In this document: in pieces, positions 6,486 to 14,409 of the stretch
How the letters are laid out: every line of letters starts with the position of its first letter
How positions within the stretch are numbered: the stretch's first letter is position 1
Assembly (NCBI GenBank): GCA_035281845.1
Contig: DATEVL010000006.1
Coordinates: 1 to 15,519, forward strand
Direction of reading: 5' to 3'
DNA length: 15,519 nucleotides
From: DATEVL01 sp035281845
Lineage (GTDB): Bacteria > Chloroflexota > Anaerolineae > Anaerolineales > E44-bin32
Position numbers and translations under genes: made by a program
The notes under the pieces: generated by a model
Databases searched by the model: none
What the model was told of the DNA's origin: nothing
What the model saw: only the letters and a program-made list of their open reading frames with translations

Positions 6486-8831
6486 TCACACCTGGCGGGA
6501 TCGCCAGGCGGCCACGGCGGCCTGACCCAGAGCGATGCCGCCGTCATTGGCCGGCACGCGGCGATGCAGCAGCACGTCGAATTCGGCTTCCTCCAGCAAC
6601 GTCACCGTTCGCTGGAGCAAGAACATGTTCTGCCAGACTCCCCCGCTCAGCGCCACCCGAGCGACGCCGGTCAATTGGCGCGCCCGGCGACTGGCCTCCA
6701 CCACCGCACCGGCCACGGCCCGATGAAAGCGGGTTGCGATCCGCGCCGTGGACACCCCGTCGCGGAACTCATGGACCACATCTCGGATCACCGGCGAGGC
6801 GTCGAAGGTGATTCCGTCAAAGGCGAAGGTGTAGCCGCCTTCTTCCGCCGGATCGGCCAACGCTTCGAGCTCGATCGCGGCTTGCGCCTCGTCACGCACC
6901 CTCTGGCGCACGCCGACGAGCGACGCCACCGCGTCGAACAGCCGACCCATGCTGGAGGTCGGCGGTGCGTTCAGTCCCGCGGCGAGGGCATCTGGCGCCA
7001 GCAGGCGATCGACAGCGTGCCTCTCGGCGGAAGAGGCATGTGCGACACACGGCAAGCCTTCATCCCACGCTTCCCCGGCGCGCTTCAGCCAGGCGAGAGC
7101 CATGCGCCAGGGTTCGCGGGCCGCCGCGTCACCCCCCGGAAGAGGGACGTACGCCAGGTGGCCGAGCCGCCGGGCAGAGTGCATGTCGGCCAGCAAGATC
7201 TCACCGCCCCACACCGCTCCGTCCTCGCCGTAACCGGTGCCGTCGAAGGCGACTCCGATCACCGGCTCGGACGGTTTGCCTCCGATGTCGGCGAGGCAAG
7301 CGGCAACGTGGGCATGGTGGTGCTGCACCCGAAGGAGCGGCAGCCCATCGCGTTCTGCCCGCTGTTCGGCATAACGCGTCGAAAGGTAGTCCGGATGCAA
7401 ATCGCAGGCGAGAGACTCCGGACGGACGCCGAAAAGGGTCTCGAAGCGCGTAATCGATTGCTCGAAGGCCTCGAGCGTCGCCTCGTTCTGCAGGTCGCCG
7501 ATGTGCGGGCCGAGGAAGCCCAGGCCGTCCCGCGTCAGGCAGAAGGTGTTCTTCAACTCGGCCCCCACGGCGAGAATCGGCCGCGCCGCGGCGGCGAGCT
7601 CGATCGGCTCGGGAACGCGGCCGCGCGCTCTTCGCAGGGGATAGTCGCCGCCACGGAAGATGCGCTGCACCGAGTCGTCGCAACGCTGGTGAATGCGGCG
7701 GTCGTGCAACAAGAAAGCGTCGGCAATGCCCTGCAGTTCGCGGCGGGCTTCCGCATTGTCGGCGGCGATCGGCTCCTCGCTGCGATTCCCGCTGGTCATG
7801 ACCAGGGCTGATGGGTAACCATCTGCGCGTTCCAGAAGTAGATGATGCAGCGGCGTGTAGGGCAGCAACGCACCGACCGTCCACTGGCCGGGGGCCAGAG
7901 AGGACGCCAGCTCCGATTCCGGCCTGCGTCCCAGCACGACGATCGGCCGGTCGCGGCGCCGGAGGGCGATGGTTTCATCCGAGCCAAGCGTCGCCTCGCG
8001 TTCGATGGCCAGCAGATCGGCGAACATGACGGCAAACGGCTTGTCGCCGCGGCCCTTGCGTTCCCGCAGTCGACTCACGGCGTCGTTATCGGTGGCATCG
8101 CACGCCAGATGGAAGCCCCCGAGCCCCTTGACCCCCACGATCTTTCCTGCGGCGAGCATCCGCCGCGCCGCCTGCAGGGCATCCTCGCTTTCGACCGTTC
8201 GCTCACCGCCAACTTCCAGCCAGATCGACGGGCCGCAGGCCGGGCAGGCGATCGGCTGGGCATGGAAACGGCGGTCGGTGGGATCGTGATATTCGGCAGC
8301 GCAGGCAGGGCACATCTCGAAGGCCGCCATCGTCGTCGCTGGCCGGTCGTAGGGCATCGACACGATGATCGTCAGGCGCGGGCCGCAATGAGTGCAGTTG
8401 GTGAACGGGTATCGGTAGCGCCGGTCCGATGGATCGAAGAGCTCGCGCAGACAGTCCGGGCAGGTGGCGACGTCGGGCGGGACGAGCTGGAATGCACCGG
8501 CCTCGGCGTGGGAAGGCAGGATCCGGAAACCGAGCGAGGCGCTCGGATCGCAAGTTTCGACCTCGACGTGTTCGACGCGGGCCAACGGCGGCGGGTCGCG
8601 GCGCAGCGACCGGACGAAGTCATCCAGGGCCTGGCCGGTTCCGCTGACTTCGATCTCGACACCGGAAGAGGTGTTCCGTACCCAACCCTCCAGCCCGAGG
8701 GCGATCGCCCGGTTGTAGACGAACGGCCGGAAACCGACCCCCTGAACTACCCCGCGCACCCGGAGCCTCCGTCCTTCACGGGCAGACGTGGCGCGGGCGG
8801 GGAGGGCGACGCGCTCGATCTCGGCAGTCAC
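6486..8831 (-). CDS. hypF: Carbamoyltransferase HypF
   Basis: HypF uses carbamoyl phosphate and ATP to make carbamoyl-adenylate and transfers the carbamoyl group to the C-terminal cysteine of HypE. All four modules are present in 781 residues. The acylphosphatase-like domain (about 21-107) has VRGVVQGVGFRPFVYN. Two zinc motifs follow (Cys124/127/146/149 and Cys174/177/196/199). A YrdC-like domain spans about 215-405, with KGLGGFHLACDA. The Kae1-like transferase domain has VGAELKNTF, the metal-binding HHHAH (504-508), VAFDGTGYG (527-535) and a glycine-rich ALSGGVWQN segment near the end. The start is GTG 8831 with AGGGG seven bases upstream, and the family motif begins about 20 residues in. 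The gene follows an 81-bp spacer from hypB, the widest within the hypA-to-hypD part, filled by a repeated short ORF. Confidence 0.97.
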   Translation of the reverse strand: MTAEIERVALPARATSAREGRRLRVRGVVQGVGFRPFVYNRAIALGLEGWVRNTSSGVEIEVSGTGQALDDFVRSLRRDPPPLARVEHVEVETCDPSASLGFRILPSHAEAGAFQLVPPDVATCPDCLRELFDPSDRRYRYPFTNCTHCGPRLTIIVSMPYDRPATTMAAFEMCPACAAEYHDPTDRRFHAQPIACPACGPSIWLEVGGERTVESEDALQAARRMLAAGKIVGVKGLGGFHLACDATDNDAVSRLRERKGRGDKPFAVMFADLLAIEREATLGSDETIALRRRDRPIVVLGRRPESELASSLAPGQWTVGALLPYTPLHHLLLERADGYPSALVMTSGNRSEEPIAADNAEARRELQGIADAFLLHDRRIHQRCDDSVQRIFRGGDYPLRRARGRVPEPIELAAAARPILAVGAELKNTFCLTRDGLGFLGPHIGDLQNEATLEAFEQSITRFETLFGVRPESLACDLHPDYLSTRYAEQRAERDGLPLLRVQHHHAHVAACLADIGGKPSEPVIGVAFDGTGYGEDGAVWGGEILLADMHSARRLGHLAYVPLPGGDAAAREPWRMALAWLKRAGEAWDEGLPCVAHASSAERHAVDRLLAPDALAAGLNAPPTSSMGRLFDAVASLVGVRQRVRDEAQAAIELEALADPAEEGGYTFAFDGITFDASPVIRDVVHEFRDGVSTARIATRFHRAVAGAVVEASRRARQLTGVARVALSGGVWQNMFLLQRTVTLLEEAEFDVLLHRRVPANDGGIALGQAAVAAWRSRQV

Positions 8832-8835
8832 TCCC

Positions 8836-8895
8836 TCACCCCTCGGCCTTCATTCCTGATCCTCGAGGGCCTCGGGGCCTCCCCTCGGCCTTCAT
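8836..8895 (-). CDS. Possible 19-residue leader peptide between hypB and hypF
   Basis: ATG 8895 opens a frame of 19 codons ending at TGA 8836-8838, four bases before the GTG of hypF. The product reads MKAEG, then a basic Arg/Pro/Gly stretch, then MKAEG again. The repeat arises from an in-frame 42-bp duplication. CAGGATCAGGA precedes the first ATG, a weak ribosome-binding site. Ending so close to the hypF start would allow coupled translation. There is no homology evidence, and chance is a serious alternative. Confidence 0.25.
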   Translation of the reverse strand: MKAEGRPRGPRGSGMKAEG

Positions 8896-8905
8896 TCCTG
8901 ATCCT
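8839..8905. repeat. 25-bp direct repeat in the hypB-hypF spacer
   Basis: Bases 8839-8863 and 8881-8905 are identical over 25 bp, with a 42-bp period. The period is a multiple of three and keeps the short ORF open through both copies. This is best explained by a recent local duplication or replication slippage. It accounts for nearly all of the spacer. Confidence 0.85.
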
Positions 8906-8912
8906 GAGGAGA

Positions 8913-9587
8913 TCAAGTTACGGCCTCCGCTCGGCGCTCACCGACCTCTGCCTCCAGCCACTCCAGCCACGCCGTCAACCCTTCCCCCGTCGTGCAGGAC
9001 ATCAGGAAGAAACGAACTCCCGGGTTGAGGATTTCTACGCCGCGGCGGAAGGTGTCGACGTCGAAGCGAACGTGGGGCAGTAGATCGATCTTGTTGAGGA
9101 CCAAGGCATCGATCGCGCGATAGGAGCCGGGATACTTGTAGGGCTTGTCGTCGCCCTCGGGGACCGAGGCGATCAGGACCCTACGATGCGTTCCCAGGTC
9201 GAAGGATGACGGACAAACCAGATTACCTACGTTCTCGACGAGCAGCAGATCGATCCGGGAAAGGTCGAGGGCTTCCAGACCGCGGCGTACCATGACCGCG
9301 TCCAGATGGCACTGGCCGCCGGTGTTGATCTGCACCGCCTCGGCGCCGGCCGCCGCGGCGCGATCGGCGTCGAGGCTTGTCGCCAGGTCACCGTCGATGA
9401 CCGCCAATCGCAGGCGAGGCCGCAGCTGCGAGATCGTCTGTTCGATCAGCGTCGTCTTGCCGGCGCCAGGCGAGGCCATCAGGTTGACGCTGAACACCCC
9501 CGCCGCCTCCAGCCGGGCGAGATTCTCCGCCGCCAGGTGATCATTGGCGCTCAGGATGTCTTCGACAATTTCAACCCGACGGCTCAT
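8913..9587 (-). CDS. hypB: Nickel-insertion GTPase HypB
   Basis: HypB is the GTPase that, with HypA, delivers nickel to the hydrogenase large subunit. The 224-residue product has the P-loop SPGAGKTT (39-46), VIDGD (63-67), the GQCH metal site (Cys93, His94), VENVGNLVCPSSFDLG (117-132, Cys125), the EGDDKPYKYP switch region (144-153) and NKID (165-168) for guanine recognition. It lacks both the N-terminal high-affinity CxxCGC nickel motif of the E. coli type and a histidine-rich stretch, so it is the minimal form and probably does not store nickel. The start overlaps the hypA stop by 4 bp (ATGA type), indicating translational coupling. The downstream gene hypF follows after 81 bp. Confidence 0.97.
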   Translation of the reverse strand: MSRRVEIVEDILSANDHLAAENLARLEAAGVFSVNLMASPGAGKTTLIEQTISQLRPRLRLAVIDGDLATSLDADRAAAAGAEAVQINTGGQCHLDAVMVRRGLEALDLSRIDLLLVENVGNLVCPSSFDLGTHRRVLIASVPEGDDKPYKYPGSYRAIDALVLNKIDLLPHVRFDVDTFRRGVEILNPGVRFFLMSCTTGEGLTAWLEWLEAEVGERRAEAVT

Positions 9588-9937
9588 GCGACCTCACCTT
9601 CCACATCGATCGATTCCAGGTAACACTCGTCGCCCGAAGTCAGCCGCAGGCGGCCGCTGCCGCAGGTTGGGCAGCACCAGGTCTCGGTGACCGGGTCGAG
9701 GGCGCGGCCGCAATCGACGCACGCCATGCGGGCCGGAACTCGGCGGATGCTCACACGGGATCCGGAGGCCGAGGTGCCACGCGTGATCCGGTCCCAGTAG
9801 AAAGTCAGCGAGGACTCTTCCAGGGGCGTGAACTCACCCACCACAAGGTGGAGCCCGGTCACACGCGTCGCCCCCGCTCCCTGCGCGTGGCGCAAAGCCA
9901 GCTCCAACGTGCTTTCGGCAAGGCTCAGCTCATGCAC
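9584..9937 (-). CDS. hypA: Nickel chaperone HypA
   Basis: HypA binds nickel at its N-terminus and zinc in its C-terminal half and hands nickel to the hydrogenase with HypB. The 117-residue product begins MHELSL, with the nickel-binding His2. The zinc site is formed by CVDC (Cys73, Cys76) and CPTC (Cys89, Cys92). The start codon is GTG 9937; an out-of-frame ATG at 9933 is not the start. GGGGAG lies five bases upstream. It is the first gene of the hyp operon, so the promoter should lie in the repeat-rich stretch to its right. I could not identify convincing -35 and -10 boxes there. Confidence 0.96.
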   Translation of the reverse strand: MHELSLAESTLELALRHAQGAGATRVTGLHLVVGEFTPLEESSLTFYWDRITRGTSASGSRVSIRRVPARMACVDCGRALDPVTETWCCPTCGSGRLRLTSGDECYLESIDVEGEVA

Positions 9938-10047
9938 GAGGTCTCCCCGAGCCTGAGGATAGGCGGGGCTCAGGGAGGGCGGGAGTGGAGAACGTCACCC
10001 AAAAGCCACGAACGGGGTCCGAATTCGGCGGCATGCTGGGCCGAGGA

Positions 10048-10075
10048 GTAGGGGCGAAGCGTGCTTCGCCCCTAC
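10048..10075. repeat. Perfect 13-bp inverted repeat (dispersed hairpin element)
   Basis: GTAGGGGCGAAGC (10048-10060) is followed after two bases by its exact reverse complement (10063-10075). This GTAGGGGCGA-type palindrome resembles widely dispersed intergenic repeats of many GC-rich bacterial genomes. There is no adjacent U-run for a clear terminator. Confidence 0.8.
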
Positions 10076-10263
10076 AGATCGTCGTCCGCCCTTTGGGTGC
10101 AAAACGCATCTGGCTTTGGCCCCGGTTCGGCGCCCCCAGGGGGCAGGGCGCCAATGGCGGCGGACACCCAGGGTGCACCCGAAGGGGTGAGGGCGAGGCA
10201 CGCCTGCGCAGGGACCCGCAATGAAAGGGTCACTCCCGTCGCAGGACCGCCCACCCAGGTCTT

Positions 10264-10416
10264 GGTAGTCGCAGGCTTTAGCCTGCGTCGCGATCCGAAC
10301 CCGGCGATGCCATCTGCCCGCGGCGGGATGACCGCGCGGAACAGTAGCCGTCGGCGGCTCGATGTCGGGAGTGCGATTTGGGGGATACCGCAGGCTGAAG
10401 CCTGCGGCTACGCGAC
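10264..10416. repeat. Pair of REP-like palindromes in opposite orientation
   Basis: The left unit has CGCAGGCT-tt-AGCCTGCG (10270-10287) preceded by TAGT. The right unit (about 10388-10411), read on the minus strand, is TAGCCGCAGGCTTCAGCCTGCGG. The inverted arrangement, about 100 bp apart, resembles REP doublets. The same core occurs again at 14410-14461, so the family is present at least at two places in this window. Confidence 0.75.
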
Positions 10417-10463
10417 TCGCGGGGCCGGACGCGAAGCGGAGCCGAAGCAGCATCGTCGCGGGC

Positions 10464-11045
10464 TCAGCTTCGCCGCGGGCGCCGCGATTGATAGCGGAAG
10501 CAACCGACCATGTGGTCGTCGACCATCCCAACGGCCTGCATGAAGGCATAACAGATGGTGGTTCCCGCAAAACGGAATCCATGTGCCTGGAGGGCCTTCG
10601 CCATCGCGTCCGACTCTGGAGTGTGGGTCGGGATGTCCTGCCAGCGGCGGGCGGCTTTGCCCAATTTCGTCTTGCCTCCGGTGAACGACCACAGGAAGTC
10701 GGTGAAAGATCCGTCGCGCTCGATCAGCGCCAGGTAGGCACGGGCATTGTCGATCGCCGCCTCGATCTTTTGTCGGTTGCGTACGATCCCGGCGTCGCGC
10801 ATCAGCCGGGCGACGTCCCGCTTCCCGTAGGCGGCGACCCGCTCGGGATCGAATCCTTCGAAGGCCCGGCGGAAGTTCTCGCGCTTGTACAGGATCGTCC
10901 TCCACGAGAGGCCGGCCTGAAATCCGTCGAGGACAAGATGCTGGTACAGCAGGGCATCGTCGCGCACCGGCACGCCCCACTCCTGGTCGTGGTAGGCGGC
11001 CATCAAAGAATCACCGCTTCCCCAGCAACGACGGAGTTCGGTCAT
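10464..11045 (-). CDS. tag: DNA-3-methyladenine glycosylase I
   Basis: This base-excision repair enzyme removes 3-methyladenine from alkylated DNA. The 193-residue product shows the family zinc ligands Cys7 and His19 near the N-terminus (RCWGS, YHDQEWG) and His178 and Cys182 near the C-terminus (DHMVGCF). The core FQAGLSWRTIL-KRENFRRAF and IVRNRQKI segments are intact. At the position of the adenine-contacting glutamate of E. coli Tag there is an aspartate (LDGFQAGLSW, Asp40). I believe this is a common variant in homologs. ATG 11045 is the natural start, but no good Shine-Dalgarno precedes it. Instead there are heptameric CCAGTGA-like repeats. It is transcribed toward the hyp operon but separated from it by 526 bp, so probably a separate unit. 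Confidence 0.95.
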   Translation of the reverse strand: MTELRRCWGSGDSLMAAYHDQEWGVPVRDDALLYQHLVLDGFQAGLSWRTILYKRENFRRAFEGFDPERVAAYGKRDVARLMRDAGIVRNRQKIEAAIDNARAYLALIERDGSFTDFLWSFTGGKTKLGKAARRWQDIPTHTPESDAMAKALQAHGFRFAGTTICYAFMQAVGMVDDHMVGCFRYQSRRPRRS

Positions 11046-11050
11046 CAGTT

Positions 11051-11152
11051 ACCAGTGACCAGTGGCCAGTTCTTGGCTTTTCGTTGTAGTCTCAAAGCGC
11101 ATCCCAAAGGCCTGCGGGTCACTGACCACTAACCACTGGCCACGGACCACTG
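11051..11152. repeat. Heptanucleotide repeat tracts upstream of tag
   Basis: Degenerate 7-bp units occur in two tracts: CCAGTGA/CCAGTGG/CCAGTTC at about 11052-11072, and TCACTGA/CCACTAA/CCACTGG/CCACGGA/CCACTGC at about 11119-11152. The second tract is in roughly inverted orientation to the first. They flank about 50 bp of unique sequence and fill the whole gap between tag and the next gene. Similar short tandem repeats are known from cyanobacteria and other repeat-rich genomes. Confidence 0.7.
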
Positions 11153-11156
11153 CTTC

Positions 11157-11501
11157 TCAGACGGTGCGTACCGCGTCGTCGGGCAAGGCCAGGCGAGCGG
11201 CCGTCTTCTTGTAGCCGATCCACTTCAGCAGATCATTGGCGCCCTTCGTCCCGCTGATCATGAACAGGGCCGTGACGATCACGTCGAGGACACCGGCGTC
11301 GGGGTATCCCAGCGGGGCCAGGATTCCCAGACCCAGGCCGGCCGTCAGCACGATCGCGCCCACCAGCGACACCGCACTCAGGATCCACTTCTTATGCGGC
11401 TTGATCAGGGCGTCGAGGGCCGGATCGAGCACCTCGATCAACTGCTGCAAGGCGATGCCGCAGGCGATCACCGGCCCGAGGACTCGAATCAATTCGTCCA
11501 T
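11157..11501 (-). CDS. Small integral membrane protein, function unknown
   Basis: The 114-residue product has an amphipathic N-terminal part (LGPVIACGIALQQLIEVLDP) and two hydrophobic segments, about residues 39-61 (ILSAVSLVGAIVLTAGLGLG) and 69-83 (VLDVIVTALFMISG). A cytoplasmic-looking tail follows (LLKWIGYKKTAARL). The size and two-helix layout resemble phage holins, but no lysis gene or other phage gene is nearby, so I do not call it one. ATG 11501 is chosen because GGAGGGAG lies about five bases upstream; ATG 11516 would overlap that site. It is divergently oriented to the small protein on its right, with about 180 bp between them that could hold both promoters. Confidence 0.7.
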   Translation of the reverse strand: MDELIRVLGPVIACGIALQQLIEVLDPALDALIKPHKKWILSAVSLVGAIVLTAGLGLGILAPLGYPDAGVLDVIVTALFMISGTKGANDLLKWIGYKKTAARLALPDDAVRTV

Positions 11502-11703
11502 GCCGTCTCCCTCCATGAGCCCCGCGGGCGGTCTGATGGTTCCCCGTCTCGGACGCGGGGCGGCGGTCTGAAGTCGAAGCGGGTCGATCCTCCGGTGGCG
11601 TCCCTTCCCGCCTGTCAGCCACAGGTCAGATGCACGGCGGGCGGAGCGCAGTTATCATGCTACAAGGAACACGGCCGCGGTGAAGCGGCTCCTGGAGGAA
11701 TTC

Positions 11704-11928
11704 GTGCAACCTTCGGCTCGTTCAACCCCATGGTATCTGTGGCCCTTCGCCGTGGTGTGGGAATTTGTCACCTGGATTCTCCGGCTGACCGGCCGGCTGG
11801 TGGCGATCGTCCTCGGGCTGGCGCTGATGGCTGTCGGCGTCCTGATCAGTCTGACGATTATCGGCGCCATCCTCGGGCTGCCTCTGGCTCTGCTCGGCTT
11901 CCTGCTTGTGCTGCGAGGGCTGTTCTAG
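11704..11928 (+). CDS. Small hydrophobic two-helix protein, function unknown
   Basis: The 74-residue product starts at GTG 11704, with GGAGGA four bases upstream. An in-frame GTG at 11680 would give 82 residues with a more distant AAGGAA. After a short polar start comes PWYLWPFAVVWEFVTWIL, then nearly uninterrupted hydrophobic sequence (two segments of about 20 residues, around LVAIVLGLALMAVGVLISLT and GAILGLPLALLGFLLVL), ending RGLF. Proteins of this look (WPF start, glycine/leucine-rich pair of helices, LRGLF end) are familiar small membrane proteins of unknown role. It converges on mutS2, with a palindrome between the two stops. Confidence 0.7.
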   Translation: MQPSARSTPWYLWPFAVVWEFVTWILRLTGRLVAIVLGLALMAVGVLISLTIIGAILGLPLALLGFLLVLRGLF

Positions 11929-11934
11929 TCTCCA

Positions 11935-11965
11935 GAAACCGGGTTTCTTGAAGAAACCCGGTTTC
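11935..11965. terminator. Perfect palindrome between convergent genes, probable bidirectional terminator
   Basis: Two exact 15-base arms (11935-11949 and 11951-11965) surround a single central base. The element sits 6 bases after the plus-strand stop and 8 bases after the mutS2 stop on the other strand, the expected place for a shared terminator. It has internal GGGTTTCTT and AAGAAACCC but no clean T-run beyond the stem, so termination strength is uncertain. AAACCGGGTTTCT palindromes are also dispersed repeats in some genomes. Confidence 0.65.
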
Positions 11966-11973
11966 GCCTTCAT

Positions 11974-14364
11974 CTACTCCGCCGCCAGGCGCACCACCGT
12001 CACGCCCTCACCGCCTTCGCCGTCCTTGCCGGCGTCGAACCCGGCCGCGTAAGGGTTCTCGCGCAACGCACGCCGGACCGCCTGACGCAAGCGGCCTGTA
12101 CCTTTACCATGGATGACGCGCACGAACGGCATTCCCGCCAGGTAGGCCGAATCCAGGTGCCGCTCGAGCGAGTCGAGCGCATCGTCTACCGGTAATCCGC
12201 GCAAGTCGATTTCCATGGGGAGCGACGCCTCCCGCACCCGCAACGGGGAGGGGCGCGCCGATTGCGATCGGACGGGCTCGGAGGCTCGCGGCGAGGTCAG
12301 GTCTCCGGGCGAAGCCCGCACCCGCAGCCGTCCGACCTGGACTTCAGCCTCCGCCTCCCCCATCGCGGTCAGGACGCCTTCGGAACCCAACGAACGCAGG
12401 AACACCCGATCCCCCACGCGCAGCGGCGCTTCGGGCTCGAGCAAGGCGGGTCGGATCGGCTCGGCGGTGCGGTCCGCCAAGTCTTCCGCATCCCCTGCCG
12501 CCGTTTCGATCTCGGACAGGGGGAGGGCGGCCCGCGCGAGCTTGCGGCGAAGCTCTTCGGCTTCGACATAGACGGCCTGCGCCTCTTCGGCCGCTTCTTG
12601 TCGAGCCCCGTCGAGGATTTCCGCCCGTTCGACTTCGATCGCCTCCAGACGCCGACGCAACTCGGCCCGCTGCGCCTCCGCCTGAAGGCGCACGGCCTCC
12701 GCCTCCCGCCGCGCCTGGCGCGCCTCTTCCCGCTGGCGATGGATTTCGTCGAGCAACCCCTCCGCCCGCAGCGCCTCGGGGGCGACCATCTGGCGCGCCC
12801 GCTCGATGACCTCCCGCTGCAGCCCCAGACGCGAGGCGATGGCCAGCGCGTTCGACCGACCGGGAAGACCGATCGACAGATGATAGGTCGGGCGCAGGCT
12901 GGCCAGATCGAACTCGACGCTGGCATTGCGCGCGCCGGGCGTGGCATGGGCGAACGTCTTCAGTTCAGGGTAGTGCGTGGCGACCAGCGTGGTCACCCGA
13001 AGATCGATCAACGAGCCGAGGATGGCCCGCGCCAGCGCCGCCCCTTCCTCTGGGTCGGTGCCGGCCCCCAATTCATCCAGCAACACCAGCGAACGCGGTC
13101 CGGCTGAATCAAGGATGCGGACGATAGCTGCGATGTGACCGGAGAAGGTCGAGAGCGATTGCTCGATCGACTGCTCGTCGCCAATATCGGCGAAGATGGC
13201 TTCGAACACGCTGATCGCCGAGTCCGGTGCGGTCGGCAGGTGGAGTCCGCACTGCGCCATGAGCGCCAGCAACCCGGCCGTCTTGAGCGCCACGGTCTTG
13301 CCACCCGTGTTGGGTCCGGTGATGACGAGCACGAATGTCTCGGGGTCGAGCACCAATTCGACCGGGACCGCCGCCGCCGGGTCGAGCAGCGGGTGGCGCG
13401 CGTCACGAAGCCGCAACGTGCTTCCCGGATGCGGGCGGCCGGGCGCCGGCTCGACCGCGCTTAGCGTCCCGGAGGGGATGGCGAGCAGCTCCGGTTCCTC
13501 CGCCCTGAGGTCCTCGGCGTAACGTGCCTTCGCCAGGGCCAAGTCGAGATCGGCCAGCGCGCCCACTGTGCGGCGGATCGCCTCCGCCCCGCCTCCGACC
13601 TCGGTCGAGAGGTCGGTCAAGATACGGCGGATCTCGTCGCGCTCGGCCAGCTCCAGTTCCCGCACCTGGTTGTTCAAGTCGACGACGGCCAGCGGTTCGA
13701 CAAAGAGCGTCGCACCGGAGGCCGACTGATCGTGAATGACGGCCTTCAACCGCCCTTTGAACTCGGCGCGCAGCGGCACAACGAAGCGTCCGTCGCGTTG
13801 TGTGACGATCGGTTCCTGCAGCATCGGGGCGGTCTTGGGGTCGTGCACCAACCGGTCGAGCTTCGATCGCAAGCGGTCGTGGGCGCCGCGCAGGCTGTGG
13901 CGGATGTCGGCCAGCTTCTCCGACGCCGAGTCGAGCACTTCGCCGCGATCGTCGAGGACACGCGAAATGGCCTCGATCAGACCTGGCGGAACATCGAGGC
14001 CTGCGGCCAGTGAAGACAAGACCGGAAGGGGTTCGGTCAGACGATCAAACAGGCGCGCCAGGGTTCGCGCGGCGACCAGTGTGGAACGGAGGTCCAGCAG
14101 CTCCTCGGGCTCGAGCACGGCCCCTCGCGCAGCCCGGTCGGCGGCCATCCGAACATCGTGGGCGCCGCCGACGGTGATCTCGGGGCGCACGGTTAGAAGC
14201 CGCCGCGCCTCGCTCGTAGCGCGTTGGCGCTGGCGGGCCTCGACCGCATCCGAGGTTGGCGCGAGCTCGCGCGCCAGTTGCTTGGACGCGGAAAAAGCCG
14301 CGTAGGTCTCCAGCCTGGCCAGGACTTTGTCGAGCTCGAGCAGTTGCAGAGACTTGGGGTCCAT
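11974..14364 (-). CDS. mutS2: MutS2 family ATPase/endonuclease with C-terminal Smr domain
   Basis: MutS2 proteins are MutS homologs without the mismatch-binding domain; they restrain recombination and, in some bacteria, act on collided ribosomes. The N-terminus MDPKSLQLLELDKVL is typical. The Walker A motif GPNTGGKT is near residues 347-355. The Walker B/signature region DELGAGTDPEEGAALA is near 428-443. A long charged coiled-coil with many Arg, Glu and Ala follows (about 530-635). The Smr nuclease domain has DLRG near 717 and HGKGTG near 750 and ends with the usual glycine-rich GGEGVTVV. The length of 796 is normal. ATG 14364 is favoured by family alignment; ATG 14382 is an alternative. Neither has a clear Shine-Dalgarno, and heptamer repeats lie directly upstream. 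It follows the E1 gene by 114 bp on the same strand. Confidence 0.96.
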   Translation of the reverse strand: MDPKSLQLLELDKVLARLETYAAFSASKQLARELAPTSDAVEARQRQRATSEARRLLTVRPEITVGGAHDVRMAADRAARGAVLEPEELLDLRSTLVAARTLARLFDRLTEPLPVLSSLAAGLDVPPGLIEAISRVLDDRGEVLDSASEKLADIRHSLRGAHDRLRSKLDRLVHDPKTAPMLQEPIVTQRDGRFVVPLRAEFKGRLKAVIHDQSASGATLFVEPLAVVDLNNQVRELELAERDEIRRILTDLSTEVGGGAEAIRRTVGALADLDLALAKARYAEDLRAEEPELLAIPSGTLSAVEPAPGRPHPGSTLRLRDARHPLLDPAAAVPVELVLDPETFVLVITGPNTGGKTVALKTAGLLALMAQCGLHLPTAPDSAISVFEAIFADIGDEQSIEQSLSTFSGHIAAIVRILDSAGPRSLVLLDELGAGTDPEEGAALARAILGSLIDLRVTTLVATHYPELKTFAHATPGARNASVEFDLASLRPTYHLSIGLPGRSNALAIASRLGLQREVIERARQMVAPEALRAEGLLDEIHRQREEARQARREAEAVRLQAEAQRAELRRRLEAIEVERAEILDGARQEAAEEAQAVYVEAEELRRKLARAALPLSEIETAAGDAEDLADRTAEPIRPALLEPEAPLRVGDRVFLRSLGSEGVLTAMGEAEAEVQVGRLRVRASPGDLTSPRASEPVRSQSARPSPLRVREASLPMEIDLRGLPVDDALDSLERHLDSAYLAGMPFVRVIHGKGTGRLRQAVRRALRENPYAAGFDAGKDGEGGEGVTVVRLAAE

Positions 14365-14382
14365 CGAGGCGCAGTCTAACAT

Positions 14383-14409
14383 AGTGGTCAGTGGTCGGCG
14401 GTCGGTGGC
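14383..14409. repeat. Heptanucleotide repeats upstream of mutS2
   Basis: AGTGGTC / AGTGGTC / GGCGGTC / GGTGGCG units follow one another. They belong to the same degenerate family as the tract upstream of tag. They abut the mutS2 start and run into the REP-like palindrome. Confidence 0.65.

Larger units (their letters stand above)
9938..10463. other. Repeat-rich spacer between tag and hypA; expected hyp promoter region
   Basis: No believable gene lies here. The frames that are open are low-complexity and change frame through repeats. The segment holds a perfect hairpin (10048-10075), two REP-like palindromes in opposite orientation (10264-10416) and GC-rich direct and inverted motifs such as CGCCCCCAGGGGGCAGGGCG near 10131-10150. 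Because hypA is the first gene of the operon and tag ends at 10464, any hyp promoter should be in this interval, closest to 9938. None could be recognised by eye. Confidence 0.55.

Noticed and set aside
7842..9083. A 413-codon plus-strand open frame across hypF, the spacer and hypB
   Set aside because: Antisense shadow of hypF and hypB. It also reads through the duplicated spacer, giving repeated peptides without any recognisable domain.
8913..9587. HypB truncated at its N-terminus because nickel-binding motifs are missing
   Set aside because: Many HypB proteins lack the CxxCGC and His-rich regions. The GTPase core is complete and the start is fixed by the overlap with hypA.
10464..11045. 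Tag inactivated by the Glu-to-Asp change at the base-contacting position
   Set aside because: All zinc ligands and core motifs are intact, and Asp at this position is, as far as I recall, common in homologs.
11157..11501. Phage holin, suggesting a prophage remnant
   Set aside because: Only size and two-helix layout fit. No endolysin, integrase or other phage gene is near, so it is left as an unknown membrane protein.
12262..13107. A 281-codon plus-strand frame opposite mutS2
   Set aside because: Shadow of the coiled-coil region of mutS2; composition-driven.
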